Assembly (NCBI GenBank): GCA_903869595.1
Contig: CAIPZV010000006.1
Location: forward strand, 1-64,000
Reading direction: 5' to 3'
Length of the DNA stretch: 64,000 nucleotides
Source: an uncultured beta proteobacterium
Lineage (GTDB): Bacteria > Pseudomonadota > Gammaproteobacteria > Burkholderiales > Burkholderiaceae_C
How positions within the stretch are numbered: the first letter of the stretch is position 1; each line of letters opens with the position of its first letter. The position numbers and the translations under genes are program-made. The notes under the pieces are model-generated. The model was not told the DNA's origin. It saw only the letters and a program-made list of their open reading frames with translations, and made no database searches. Positions 1-8,179 of the stretch are shown one piece after another.

Positions 1-138
1 CGCGTCAAAGGCAAGGAGCGCATCATCGCCCCCATCGGCCAAACCTGGGACAGCTTCTTTTTGGATGGCCCCACAGTGAGCGACGACTTTTTACCCGAGC
101 GCGCCACGCAGCACCAGCCGGAGCGAGAGGCGCTTTGA
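1..138 (+). CDS. vapB: VapB-type antitoxin, 3' end only
   Basis: Only the last 45 codons are inside the window; the gene begins upstream. The visible protein ([20 protein letters not shown], then a D/E-rich tail ending REAL) matches the C-terminal part of VapB/AbrB-type antitoxins, the segment that wraps around and neutralises the VapC nuclease. Its TGA stop shares the A with the ATG of the next gene (TGATG), so the two are translationally coupled, as is usual for vapBC. The DNA-binding N-terminus that would autoregulate the operon is not visible. Assignment rests on the tail motif plus the adjacent PIN-domain toxin. Confidence 0.85.
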   Translation, partial: RVKGKERIIAPIGQTWDSFFLDGPTVSDDFLPERATQHQPEREAL

Positions 139-548
139 TGCTGCGTTACCTGTTAGACACCAACATCGTCATCTATGTATTGAAGCGGCGCCCCGTCGAG
201 GTGCTCTCCACCTTCAACGCCAACGCCAGCCGCATGGCCATGTCCTCCATCACCCTCGCCGAACTCTTACACGGCGCAGAAAAAAGCAGCCGCGTGAGCG
301 AAAACCTATCCGCCATCGAGGACTTTTGCAGCCGCCTGGAAGTTCTGCCCTATGGCCCCAAGGCTGCGCAGCATTACGGAGCCATTCGCGCAGCCTTGGA
401 AAAACTCGGCCAGCCTATCGGCGTGAACGACATACACATTGCAGCGCACGCCCGCAGCGAAGGCCTGGTACTGGTGACGAACAACGTGGGCGAGTTCGCG
501 CGGGTGCCTGCACTGGAAGTGGAAAACTGGGTGCACACGGCGCAGTAA
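138..548 (+). CDS. vapC: VapC-type PIN-domain ribonuclease toxin
   Basis: 136-residue PIN-domain protein. The N-terminal LLDTNIVIYVLK carries the first catalytic aspartate, the SSITLAELLHG segment the conserved glutamate, and NDIHIAAHARSEGLVLVTNN the C-terminal acidic residues, all in normal PIN order and at full length. Family members cut RNA (often initiator tRNA or rRNA loops) with Mg2+; the exact target cannot be read from sequence. I chose the ATG overlapping the vapB stop rather than the TTG one codon upstream. It forms a toxin-antitoxin operon with the preceding partial gene. Confidence 0.93.
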   Translation: MLRYLLDTNIVIYVLKRRPVEVLSTFNANASRMAMSSITLAELLHGAEKSSRVSENLSAIEDFCSRLEVLPYGPKAAQHYGAIRAALEKLGQPIGVNDIHIAAHARSEGLVLVTNNVGEFARVPALEVENWVHTAQ

Positions 549-666
549 TGTTGATAATTATTTTTGAGATCTTTGCGCGCAAGTGATGCTATAAACCATG
601 GATTCGGCACAGCCTTTGGCCGATGAAAAAGAGAATTTAAGGGCAAACCCGCTGTGACAGGCATAT

Positions 667-951
667 TTACCGCTTCAATCCCAAATAAAAATTCTCATGC
701 GGCCCCAGGCCCAGCAGCACCGCTTCGCCAGGCTTGGTTTTGTCGGGCCGCAAGGCATAGGCCAGCAAGGTTTCCTGTTTGTTCAGTTTGAACTTGTACA
801 CAAACACTCCCACCAAGTCGCCTTTTTTCTCGGTGCCGACGAAGGGGTCGGCCAGCACGGTTTGCACGGCTTCATCGAGTACCTTTTTGTCTTTGGGGTG
901 GAGTTTTTTCGCCACCCGGACAAAAGATGGCGTGGCGCTGACGCTGAGCAT
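667..951 (-). CDS. RelE/ParE-family toxin of a type II toxin-antitoxin module
   Basis: 94-residue basic protein (lysine-rich, SFVRVAKKLHPKDKKVLDEA, ending GPHENFYLGLKR) with the size, beta-strand C-terminus and HENFY-type ending of RelE/ParE-superfamily toxins common in Comamonadaceae. Members either cleave mRNA on the ribosome or poison gyrase; the sequence does not say which. Its ATG overlaps the antitoxin stop by one base, so translation is coupled. It lies tail-to-tail with vapC across about 120 bp that shows no other gene. Confidence 0.85.
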   Translation of the reverse strand: MLSVSATPSFVRVAKKLHPKDKKVLDEAVQTVLADPFVGTEKKGDLVGVFVYKFKLNKQETLLAYALRPDKTKPGEAVLLGLGPHENFYLGLKR

Positions 952-1169
952 CAGCCCATCTCGTAGGGCACGGTCTGCCCGGCGTTGACTTCTTCGCGCG
1001 ACAACATCACGTCTTGAATCAGCCGCAAAGGCATGTCCGGGTTGTCGATCACGGCTTTGCCGATGCGCGCCCAGTATTCGATTTGCCGTGGCACGGACCG
1101 GTGCTCGGCGGCGGCGTAGAGCTTGGCGTCTTCCACCAACTCGTCGGATAACTTCATGGCTACAGGCAT
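951..1169 (-). CDS. ParD-like antitoxin of the RelE/ParE-type module
   Basis: 72-residue protein MPVAMKLSDELVEDAKLYAA... followed by a RSVPRQIEYWARIGKAV helix, typical of the ParD-like antitoxin family (DUF3423-type) with a ribbon-helix-helix-like N-terminus. I chose the ATG at 1169 because a good ribosome-binding site (AAGGGA) lies just ahead of it; an upstream in-frame ATG at 1202 falls inside the palindromic operator and has no such site. It is the first gene of the pair and would both neutralise the toxin and repress the operon. Confidence 0.82.
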   Translation of the reverse strand: MPVAMKLSDELVEDAKLYAAAEHRSVPRQIEYWARIGKAVIDNPDMPLRLIQDVMLSREEVNAGQTVPYEMG

Positions 1170-1188
1170 GGCATTCCCTTTCAATTTG

Positions 1189-1203
1189 GTTGCATTATGC
1201 AAC
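1189..1203. promoter_or_regulatory. Palindromic operator candidate of the toxin-antitoxin operon
   Basis: GTTGCATTATGCAAC is a perfect inverted repeat with 7-base arms around one central base, about 20 bp upstream of the antitoxin start on the minus strand. Its position and symmetry fit an autoregulatory site for a dimeric antitoxin. The functional reading is inference; the symmetry is directly visible. Confidence 0.55.
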
Positions 1204-1292
1204 TGTTAGGCGTAATTTACGACCGATTTTGAGCGCCGACCCATCGCCTGGCTGCCGACCCGATCAAGGCAAACCCTTAACATCGCCTCCCT

Positions 1293-1691
1293 ATGACCTA
1301 CTTAGACGCCATCACATGGGACGCCCAGGGCCTGGTGCCAGTTATTGCCCAGGAGCAGGGCAGCAAGGACGTGCTGATGTTCGCCTGGATGAACCGCGAG
1401 GCGCTGCAAATGACGGTGGAGCTGGGCCGTGCGGTGTATTTCAGCCGCTCGCGCAACAAGCTCTGGCCCAAGGGCGAAGAGTCCGGCCATGTGCAGTTGG
1501 TGCACGAAATCCGTATCGACTGCGATGCCGACGTGGTGCTGCTCACCGTCACCCAGCAAGGCCACGAGCCCGGCATTGCCTGCCATACCGGGCGCCACAG
1601 TTGTTTTTTCAGCATGCTGCACAAGGGGCAGTGGCATCCGGTGGAGCCGGTGCTCAAAGACCCTGCAACGATTTACCCCAAAGGCAATTAA
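1293..1691 (+). CDS. hisI: Phosphoribosyl-AMP cyclohydrolase
   Basis: Cytosolic histidine-biosynthesis enzyme that opens the purine ring of phosphoribosyl-AMP (third step). The 132-residue protein has the family hallmarks [25 protein letters not shown], the metal-binding [12 protein letters not shown] and [12 protein letters not shown], and is of normal length. hisE follows with no gap (stop TAA, then ATG), so the two activities are separate proteins, unlike fused HisIE. The rest of the his operon is not visible; toxin-antitoxin modules occupy the upstream side. Confidence 0.96.
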   Translation: MTYLDAITWDAQGLVPVIAQEQGSKDVLMFAWMNREALQMTVELGRAVYFSRSRNKLWPKGEESGHVQLVHEIRIDCDADVVLLTVTQQGHEPGIACHTGRHSCFFSMLHKGQWHPVEPVLKDPATIYPKGN

Positions 1692-2078
1692 ATGGACAGT
1701 TCGGGCAAAGAAATTTCACAAGACGCGCTGGCGCAATTGGCCGCCATCATCGAAAGCCGCAAAGTCGCGCAGGGCGGAGACCCGCAGACCAGCTATGTCG
1801 CGCGCCTTTTGCACAAAGGGCCGGACGCCTTCCTCAAGAAAATCGGCGAGGAAGCCACCGAAGTGGTGATGGCCGCCAAAGACCTGGACCATGGTGGCGA
1901 CCCCAGCAAGCTGGTGGGCGAAGTGGCCGACCTGTGGTTTCACTGCCTGGTGGCCTTGGCGCATTACGGTTTGCACCCGTCGGACGTGATCGCCGAGCTG
2001 CGCCGGCGCGAAGGCACGAGCGGCATCGAAGAAAAAGCGCTGCGCAAAGCCGTACAGCGCGAAGCCCAAGAGCCCTGA
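1692..2078 (+). CDS. hisE: Phosphoribosyl-ATP pyrophosphatase
   Basis: Hydrolyses phosphoribosyl-ATP to phosphoribosyl-AMP plus pyrophosphate, the second step of histidine synthesis. The 128-residue all-alpha protein shows the MazG-like core: [25 protein letters not shown], then the Mg2+-binding [13 protein letters not shown] helix. It starts immediately after the hisI stop codon and is certainly cotranscribed. Length and motifs are normal. Confidence 0.96.
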   Translation: MDSSGKEISQDALAQLAAIIESRKVAQGGDPQTSYVARLLHKGPDAFLKKIGEEATEVVMAAKDLDHGGDPSKLVGEVADLWFHCLVALAHYGLHPSDVIAELRRREGTSGIEEKALRKAVQREAQEP

Positions 2079-2208
2079 TTTAATATCGTGTTTAGTCCGT
2101 GGTGAAGCGAGGCGGTTTGGCCAGATGGCGGCCCTAGCCCCGTCCAAGCCCGCGACAAATAAAGCAAATTGCTCCTGATAGACATTACCTCCATCCCAAT
2201 TTCCGACC

Positions 2209-2586
2209 ATGGCCACCCATTCGCACACCGCCCACGAGCCCAACTGCCTGTTTTGCAAAATCGTCGCCAAGCAAATTCCTTCGCGCACGGTTTATGAGGA
2301 TGATGACTTTTACGCCTTCCACGACATCGCCCCCTGGGCGCCGGTGCACTTTCTGATCATCCCCAAGCTGCATATTCCGTCTATGGCACACGTCCGGCCG
2401 GATGATGCGCCCCTGCTGGGCCGCTTGATGGCCCTGGTGCCCAAGCTGGCTTTGCAGGAGGGTTGCAACCCTTATCCGGACGGGGGCTTTCGCCTGGTGA
2501 CCAATACCGGCGCAGAGGGCGGGCAGGAGGTGCGGCACCTGCATTTCCACGTTATGGGCGGTCCCAGGCCCTGGCTGCGCGGCTGA
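2209..2586 (+). CDS. HIT-family nucleotide-binding protein (HinT-like)
   Basis: 125-residue histidine-triad protein. The N-terminal CLFCKIVAKQIPSRTVYEDD is a HinT signature, and the C-terminal HLHFHVMGG is the triad (HxHxH) that carries the nucleophilic histidine of purine nucleoside phosphoramidases. The pair of cysteines near the N-terminus (CLFC) is common in bacterial HIT proteins. It sits between hisE and tatA on the same strand, a frequent beta-proteobacterial order; the physiological substrate is unknown. Confidence 0.93.
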   Translation: MATHSHTAHEPNCLFCKIVAKQIPSRTVYEDDDFYAFHDIAPWAPVHFLIIPKLHIPSMAHVRPDDAPLLGRLMALVPKLALQEGCNPYPDGGFRLVTNTGAEGGQEVRHLHFHVMGGPRPWLRG

Positions 2587-2599
2587 AAACACGCAAATA

Positions 2600-2618
2600 G
2601 CGCAGGTGCATCCTGCGC
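2600..2618. promoter_or_regulatory. Stem-loop between the HIT gene and tatA
   Basis: GCGCAGG and CCTGCGC form a perfect 7-bp stem around a 5-base loop. No T-run follows, so it is not a classical terminator. A TAGAAT box at 2622-2627 just after it could be a -10 element for tatA, but no -35 match was seen. The hairpin may attenuate or stabilise transcript ends between the two genes. Confidence 0.35.
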
Positions 2619-2650
2619 GACTAGAATTCCCCCTCACTTAGGAGAACCGT

Positions 2651-2896
2651 ATGGGTTTGTCAACAACACATCTGATCATTTTTCTGGTCATCATTGTGGT
2701 GATCTTCGGTACCAAAAAACTGCGCAATATCGGCTCGGATCTGGGCGGTGCGGTTAAAGGTTTTAAAGACGGCATGCGTGACGGCGGCGACAAGCCTGCT
2801 GAAGCCGCTCCCGCTGCCCCGGCGCAGCAAGTGGCCACCAATGCGCCCACTGCCAACAAAGACGCGATCGACGTCGAAGCCAAGGCCAAGCACTAA
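2651..2896 (+). CDS. tatA: Sec-independent protein translocase subunit TatA
   Basis: 81-residue protein: short N-terminal transmembrane helix ([18 protein letters not shown]), the conserved [14 protein letters not shown] hinge, an amphipathic helix, then an Ala/Pro-rich tail. TatA oligomers form the passage for folded proteins bearing twin-arginine signals. A strong ribosome-binding site (AGGAG) precedes the ATG. First gene of tatABC. Likely cargos encoded in this window include the Rieske protein, FccB, the Sox-region metallophosphatase, SoxY and HiPIP, all with RR signals. Confidence 0.96.
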   Translation: MGLSTTHLIIFLVIIVVIFGTKKLRNIGSDLGGAVKGFKDGMRDGGDKPAEAAPAAPAQQVATNAPTANKDAIDVEAKAKH

Positions 2897-2940
2897 GCCC
2901 CCGTCTGTGGGTCTGCCGCCTGTGCATGAGATTTCCTTAA

Positions 2941-3405
2941 GTGTTTGATATTGGCGTTACCAAGCTCGCCATCGTCGGCGGCATCGCTTTGATCGTTATC
3001 GGCCCGGAAAAACTCCCCGGCCTGGCGCGCACCGTTGGAACCATGCTGGGCCGCGCGCGGCGCTACGTGGCCGATGTCAAAGAAGAGGTCAACCGCTCCA
3101 TGGACCTTGAAGAGCTGCGCAAGGCCCAGGCCACTTTGCAGGACGCAGCCAATGCGGTGCAAAGCTCCATAGACCAGAGCACCGCCGCCGTAGAAGCCAT
3201 AGAAAATAGCCTCGCCGAGGCGAACGCCCAGGACGCCAACAGCGAACCCGTACCCTATTACTCGTTTTACCGCCCCGTAAAAAAACGCTGGCGCACCAAG
3301 ATCGGCGCGACCCCCAAGTGGTACAAAGCCCGCAATGGCGTGCGTACGCGGGCACTTTCCGGCGCAGCCCGTGTGGCGCGCTTTCGGCCACCTAAAGCCC
3401 TTTAA
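2941..3405 (+). CDS. tatB: Sec-independent protein translocase subunit TatB
   Basis: 154 residues starting at a GTG. MFDIGVTKLAIVGGIALIVIGPEKLPGLAR is the standard TatB N-terminus: one membrane helix, then the GPEKLP hinge and amphipathic helix. The longer charged C-terminus separates it from TatA. TatB with TatC recognises the twin-arginine signal. It overlaps the tatC start by one base. Confidence 0.96.
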   Translation: MFDIGVTKLAIVGGIALIVIGPEKLPGLARTVGTMLGRARRYVADVKEEVNRSMDLEELRKAQATLQDAANAVQSSIDQSTAAVEAIENSLAEANAQDANSEPVPYYSFYRPVKKRWRTKIGATPKWYKARNGVRTRALSGAARVARFRPPKAL

Positions 3406-4211
3406 TGAGCGATAACAAGCCTCCTGACGACGAACTGGCCGGCACCGAGCAGCCCTTTGTGCAGCATTTGTTCGAACTGCGTGACCGCTTGCTGCGCGCG
3501 GTGTACGGCATTGCGGCGATATTTACCGTACTGGCCTTTTTCCCCGGCCCCTCCAAGTTGTACGACTACCTGGCGCTGCCGCTGGTCAAGGCCTTGCCCG
3601 AAGGCTCCAAAATGATCGCCGTGGGTGTGGTCTCGCCGTTTTTGGTGCCCATCAAAGTAACCGTGCTGGCGGCGATTGCGCTGTCGCTACCGTGGATTCT
3701 TTACCAGGTCTGGGCTTTTGTGGCCCCGGGTCTGTACAAGCACGAGAAAAAGCTCGTTATGCCCTTGGTAACGGCCAGCACTTTGCTGTTTTACGCCGGT
3801 GCGGCGTTTTGCTACTTTTTTGTGTTTGGCCAGGCCTTCCCGGCGATCCAAAAAATGGCGCCTATGTCCGTGGCGGTGAGCCCGGATATCGAGGCTTACC
3901 TGGACTTTGTGGTGACCATGTTCATCGCTTTCGGCGTGGCCTTTGAGGTGCCGATTGTGGTGGTGATTTTGGCGCGCATGGGCGTGGTTACGATCGTGCA
4001 GTTGCGCAATTTCCGCACCTATTTCATCGTCGCAGCGGCAGCGATGGCGGGCTTGGTAACGCCACCGGATCCGGTATCCATGATCGCGTTGCTGGTCCCT
4101 ATGTGCCTGCTCTATGAGGTGGGCATTATTGCGGCCCAGGTCTTCATCCGCCACACCCAAGCCCCCGAAGACCCACCGGCACCGGAAGGCGCCTCCAACC
4201 CTGGCAATTAA
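3405..4211 (+). CDS. tatC: Sec-independent protein translocase subunit TatC
   Basis: 268-residue, six-helix inner-membrane protein. The N-terminal EQPFVQHLFELRDRLLRAVY with the conserved LxELRxR and the loop FVAPGLYKHEKK are TatC signatures for twin-arginine signal binding. Normal length. The stop codon TAA overlaps the stop of the convergent protease gene (palindromic TTAA), leaving no intergenic terminator. Confidence 0.97.
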   Translation: MSDNKPPDDELAGTEQPFVQHLFELRDRLLRAVYGIAAIFTVLAFFPGPSKLYDYLALPLVKALPEGSKMIAVGVVSPFLVPIKVTVLAAIALSLPWILYQVWAFVAPGLYKHEKKLVMPLVTASTLLFYAGAAFCYFFVFGQAFPAIQKMAPMSVAVSPDIEAYLDFVVTMFIAFGVAFEVPIVVVILARMGVVTIVQLRNFRTYFIVAAAAMAGLVTPPDPVSMIALLVPMCLLYEVGIIAAQVFIRHTQAPEDPPAPEGASNPGN

Positions 4212-5347
4212 CGCGGCAGTTTGCCCGGTTTGGGTCGCACGCCGGGGGTGATGCTCAAGGCCAGCACGGTTTTCTTACGCTGAATCTCGACGCTGGCTGG
4301 CACACCAGGTTTGAGCACCGCCACGGCGGATAACAAATGCGCCACATCGTCTACCGGTGTACCGGCAATCGACAGCACCACATCGCCTGGGGCCATGCCC
4401 GCTTTACCCGCTGGGCCACCTTGCATGACGCCGGTCACCGCCACACCACGCTCGGCCACGATGCCAAATGCTTCGGCGATTTCAGGCGCCAGGTCATTGG
4501 GCTCGATACCAATCCAGCCGCGCGTAACCTGGCCGTCGCGCACAATGCTCTCCAGCACTTGCTTGGCGGTGGAAATCGGGATAGCAAAGCCAATGCCCAA
4601 GCTGCCACCCGAGCGCGAGTAAATCGCGGTGTTGATACCCAGCAAGCGGCCTTGGCTATCGACCAAGGCGCCGCCCGAATTGCCGGGGTTGATCGCGGCG
4701 TCGGTTTGGATAAAGTTTTCAAACGTGTTGATGCGCTGGTTGCGCCCCAAGGCGCTGATGATGCCGCTGGTCACGGTTTGGCCTACGCCAAAAGGGTTGC
4801 CAATAGCCAACACCAGGTCACCCACTTGTGCGTTTTCTGAGTCGCCCAAAACCATGACAGGCAGCTTGTCCAGCTCGATTTTGAGTACCGCCAAATCGCT
4901 GTCCGGGTCGGTCCCAATTACTTTGGCGCGGGCGCGACGCCGGTCGTTGAGTACGACTTCGATTTGCTCCGCGCCTTCGACCACATGGTTGTTAGTTAAC
5001 AGGTAACCGGTGGCGCTCACGATGACGCCGCTGCCTATGCCTGAGGACGGCTCCTCTGGGTCAGCGTCGGGGTCATTGAAAAAACGTTCCCACGGTGGTA
5101 CAGAGTTTTTGGCGCCGGTATGCCCTTTGCTAACGCTGATGCTCACCACAGCCTGCGCTGCGTTGTGCGCTGCGGTGCGAAAGCTGCCTGGCGGCACTTC
5201 ACCCTTCGCAAGCGCAGGCGCCTGTACCAATCCCATCACCCCCTCGCCACGCGGCGCAAGCCACGCTGGCTTGAGGGTTAGCACCACAAAATAAGCCGCC
5301 AGCAGAACGGTGATGGTTTGGGAAAAAAGTATCCAGTAACGCTTCAT
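4208..5347 (-). CDS. Periplasmic HtrA/Deg-type serine protease with one PDZ domain
   Basis: 379 residues from the ATG at 5347 (MKRYWILFSQ...), chosen because it begins the N-terminal membrane anchor; longer in-frame starts add unrelated residues. The trypsin-like domain has the catalytic triad in LLTNNHVVEGAEQIEV (His), DPDSDLAVLKI (Asp) and NPGNSGGALVDSQG (Ser). One C-terminal PDZ domain follows (GWIGIEPNDLAPEIAEAFG...). A single PDZ and an uncleaved-type anchor resemble DegS/AlgW or Tsp-like MucD relatives rather than two-PDZ DegP. Role: envelope protein quality control or sigma-E pathway signalling; which one is undecided. Confidence 0.93.
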   Translation of the reverse strand: MKRYWILFSQTITVLLAAYFVVLTLKPAWLAPRGEGVMGLVQAPALAKGEVPPGSFRTAAHNAAQAVVSISVSKGHTGAKNSVPPWERFFNDPDADPEEPSSGIGSGVIVSATGYLLTNNHVVEGAEQIEVVLNDRRRARAKVIGTDPDSDLAVLKIELDKLPVMVLGDSENAQVGDLVLAIGNPFGVGQTVTSGIISALGRNQRINTFENFIQTDAAINPGNSGGALVDSQGRLLGINTAIYSRSGGSLGIGFAIPISTAKQVLESIVRDGQVTRGWIGIEPNDLAPEIAEAFGIVAERGVAVTGVMQGGPAGKAGMAPGDVVLSIAGTPVDDVAHLLSAVAVLKPGVPASVEIQRKKTVLALSITPGVRPKPGKLPR

Positions 5348-5587
5348 GTATCCGTCCGCAGGGCCGCGCCAAAAGGTAGCACGAGAAGCGCAAATTGTAG
5401 GCTTCACTCATGGTTATCAAGGGCGTGGGCCCGAGCAGCCACGGCTTACCTAATGTTGGACATGGGGCAAAAGTGCCGCAAGTGCGTCGGCATTGCTATT
5501 GGCGACGCTTTAGCCCAGGCAATTCCCCTCAGACTCTGGCGCGGATAATCGCGCCTATTGCGCCTGTCCGGCGCGACTACGCACCCC

Positions 5588-6355
5588 ATGAGCCAGCCCA
5601 TGACCGACCACCTTACGCTGCTTGCGGCCTTTGACGCCATGCTGGAGCCCCAGCGCTTCAAAGACTATGGGCCTAACGGCTTGCAGGTGGAGGGGCGGCG
5701 CCCGGTGCGCAAACTGGTGTCAGGCGTCACCGCCAGCCTGGCGCTGATCGAGGCCGCCATTGCGCAGGACGCGGATGCAATATTTGTCCACCATGGCTTG
5801 TTTTGGCGCGGCCACGATGGGCGGGTGACCGGTTGGCTGCGCCAGCGCCTGGCCTTGTTGCTGGCCCATGACATCCATTTATTCGCCTATCACCTGCCTT
5901 TGGACGCCCATCCGCAATGGGGCAATAACGCGCAACTGGGCCAGCGTTTGGGTTTGCAGGCGCAGGCCCGGTTTGGCGAACAAGACCTGGGCTGGATCGG
6001 TGCGCCTCAGGCGGGTGAATTTGCCGATTCGCAAGCCCTGGCCGACCAGCTGCAATCCGTGCTGGGCCGCCCGGTGGTGATGGTGGCGGGCAAGTCAGGG
6101 CCTGTGCAACGCATTGCCTGGTGCACTGGCGGGGCGCAGGGCTATTTCGAGGCGGCAATTGCAGCCGGGGCCGACGCCTTTATCACCGGTGAAATATCGG
6201 AACCCCAGGCGCACTACGCCCGTGAATGCGGCGTCACCTTTATCGCCTGTGGCCACCACGCGAGCGAACGCTATGGCGCGCCCGCCGTGGCGGGGCAGGT
6301 GGCGCAGCAATTAGGCATTGCGCACGCCTTTATCGACGTGGACAACCCGGCCTAA
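5588..6355 (+). CDS. NIF3-family metal-binding protein (YbgI-like)
   Basis: 255 residues from the ATG at 5588. Family hallmarks are the metal-binding histidines in IFVHHGLFWRG and FIACGHHASERYG and the NGLQVEG start region. NIF3/YbgI proteins form toroidal hexamers with a di-metal site; annotations as GTP cyclohydrolase 1 type 2 exist but the cellular role is unsettled. It starts close to pdxA (11 bp upstream of its ATG), so both are probably cotranscribed. Confidence 0.92.
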   Translation: MSQPMTDHLTLLAAFDAMLEPQRFKDYGPNGLQVEGRRPVRKLVSGVTASLALIEAAIAQDADAIFVHHGLFWRGHDGRVTGWLRQRLALLLAHDIHLFAYHLPLDAHPQWGNNAQLGQRLGLQAQARFGEQDLGWIGAPQAGEFADSQALADQLQSVLGRPVVMVAGKSGPVQRIAWCTGGAQGYFEAAIAAGADAFITGEISEPQAHYARECGVTFIACGHHASERYGAPAVAGQVAQQLGIAHAFIDVDNPA

Positions 6356-6366
6356 AGGCCTTGACG

Positions 6367-7428
6367 ATGCCGCAATCGACTTCTCTGGCTAAGCCGCTGG
6401 CCATCACCATGGGCGATGCGGCCGGTATCGGCCCGGAAATTATTGCCAAAGCCTATGCTTCGCAGGCCGCGTCGATGCAGGGCAGTTTTGTCGCCGGTGA
6501 CGTCCAGGCCATGCGCCGCGCCAGCGCCTTGGTAGCCCAAGGTCTGGCCTGTCCGGTGCTGCAAATCAGCGATCCGCAAGAGGCGCTTCGGGTACCGCCG
6601 CGCTGTATCCCGGTGTTGCAAGTGGGCGCGCCCATGCTTTCGGTGCCCTATGGCCGGGTCAGTGCGGTCGCGGGTGAATTTGCAGGGCGCTGCGTGCAAT
6701 GGGCCGCCCAAAAGGCGCTGGATGGCGCTGTTGCCGCGTTGGTGACGGCGCCGCTGAACAAACAAAGCCTGTCTGCTGCGGGCCCGCCCTGGGATAGCTT
6801 TCCCGGCCACACTGAAATATTGCAGGCGCTGGCCGCCCGGCATGCGGGCCTGCCGTTGGAGCGCCTACCGGTGCGCATGATGCTTGCCAACGAGGAACTG
6901 CGCACCGTTTTGGTCAGCATCCATATGTCTTTGCGCCATGCGATTGAAGCCGTGACCGAGGCGGCGGTACTAGAGACTATACGCATTACCGACGCCGCCT
7001 TGCGCCCGGTGCTGGGCCGCGCGCCGCGCATCGCCGTGGCTGGACTCAATCCGCATGCGGGGGAGGGCGGCTTGTTTGGCGATGAGGAGCAACGCATCAT
7101 CGGTCCCGCGATTGCCGCAGCGCGCCAGGCCGGATGCCACGCTAGCGGCCCCTGGCCCCCAGACACGGTTTTTATGCAGGCGCGGGCCACCGGCCCACAG
7201 GCGCGCTTTGACGTGGTTATCGCGATGTACCACGACCAAGGCCTGATTCCCGTGAAATACTTGGGCGTGGAGCAGGGCGTTAACCTCACGCTAGGCATGC
7301 CTTTTGTGCGTACCAGCCCAGACCATGGAACGGCGTTTGACATCGCTGGCAAAGGCCTAGCCGACGCCGCTAGCTTGCTCGCTGCCGTGGGAATGGCGCG
7401 CCAGTGGGTGGGCGTTGGGCGGTCTTAG
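6367..7428 (+). CDS. pdxA: 4-hydroxythreonine-4-phosphate dehydrogenase
   Basis: 353 residues. Oxidises 4-phosphohydroxy-L-threonine with NAD in the DXP-dependent pyridoxal-phosphate pathway. Visible motifs are TMGDAAGIGPEI at the N-terminus, the substrate-binding FPGHTEIL, and metal-ligand histidines in SIHMSLRHAIE and AMYHDQGLIPVKYLG, ending in the RTSPDHGTAFDIAG signature. The ATG at 6367, 11 bp after the NIF3 stop, is preferred over a much longer upstream frame that reads through NIF3 out of frame. Confidence 0.95.
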   Translation: MPQSTSLAKPLAITMGDAAGIGPEIIAKAYASQAASMQGSFVAGDVQAMRRASALVAQGLACPVLQISDPQEALRVPPRCIPVLQVGAPMLSVPYGRVSAVAGEFAGRCVQWAAQKALDGAVAALVTAPLNKQSLSAAGPPWDSFPGHTEILQALAARHAGLPLERLPVRMMLANEELRTVLVSIHMSLRHAIEAVTEAAVLETIRITDAALRPVLGRAPRIAVAGLNPHAGEGGLFGDEEQRIIGPAIAAARQAGCHASGPWPPDTVFMQARATGPQARFDVVIAMYHDQGLIPVKYLGVEQGVNLTLGMPFVRTSPDHGTAFDIAGKGLADAASLLAAVGMARQWVGVGRS

Positions 7429-7542
7429 GCCCATTTGCGACGCCCGTAGGGGGTTTGCTGCGCTGCCGCATACTAAATCCGGCGGCTGACGCTCAGCTAC
7501 AATGCGCGGTTACCTTGTAGTGATTTTTTGCTGAGGATTCTC

Positions 7543-8157
7543 ATGAGCGACACCCTCGCCGGTACCCCTTCCCACGACTCGAGCAAACGGACCTGGATCA
7601 TCACCTCCTCCTGCGTAGGCGCAGCGGGTGCTTTGACTGCCGTAGTGCCCTTTGTCAGTTCTTTCCAACCTTCCGAGCGTGCCAAAGCCGCCGGCGCTGC
7701 TGTCGAGGTGGATATTTCGGCCATCAAGCCCGGCGAAAAGCTCACCGTCGAGTGGCGCGGTAAGCCGGTTTGGGTGGTGCGTCGCACCCCTGAACAATTG
7801 GCGGCCCTTGAAACGCTCAATGGTGCATTGGCCGATCCGCAATCCCAGCGCAAGCCTGACGAACTCACCCCCAAGTACGCCCGTAACCCGGGCCGGTCCA
7901 TCAAGCCCGAGTTTTTAGTGGTCGTTGGCATTTGCAGCCACCTGGGCTGCTCGCCCTCTGACAAATTCCAAATCGGCGCCCAGCCTTCGCTGCCCGATGA
8001 CTGGAAAGGCGGCTTTTTGTGCCCCTGCCACGGCTCGACCTTTGACATGGCCGGCCGCGTTTTCAAAAACAAGCCTGCGCCGGACAACCTCGAGGTGCCG
8101 CCGCATATGTTCCTCTCCGACAGCAAGTTGCTGATCGGCGAAGACAAACAAGCTTGA
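7543..8157 (+). CDS. petA: Ubiquinol-cytochrome c reductase, Rieske iron-sulfur subunit
   Basis: 204 residues. Carries the 2Fe-2S cluster that takes electrons from ubiquinol in complex III. N-terminal twin-arginine-type anchor segment (SKRTWIITSSCVGAAGALTAV; single RT rather than strict RR), then the cluster ligands in ICSHLGCSPS and LCPCHGSTFD. Start at 7543 has a GAGG ribosome-binding site. First gene of petABC; a TACAAT box at 7498-7503 may be its -10 element, without a clear -35. Confidence 0.96.
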   Translation: MSDTLAGTPSHDSSKRTWIITSSCVGAAGALTAVVPFVSSFQPSERAKAAGAAVEVDISAIKPGEKLTVEWRGKPVWVVRRTPEQLAALETLNGALADPQSQRKPDELTPKYARNPGRSIKPEFLVVVGICSHLGCSPSDKFQIGAQPSLPDDWKGGFLCPCHGSTFDMAGRVFKNKPAPDNLEVPPHMFLSDSKLLIGEDKQA

Positions 8158-8179
8158 CCCCACGCCTTCGGAGCACACC

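Noticed and set aside
1203..1292. Possible hisF tail upstream of hisI
   Set aside because: No HisF C-terminal residues found in any frame of this 90-bp stretch.
1088..2083. Long plus-strand open frame of 331 codons overlapping hisI and hisE
   Set aside because: Arg/Ala/Pro-rich translation, an out-of-frame shadow of hisI and hisE in GC-rich DNA.
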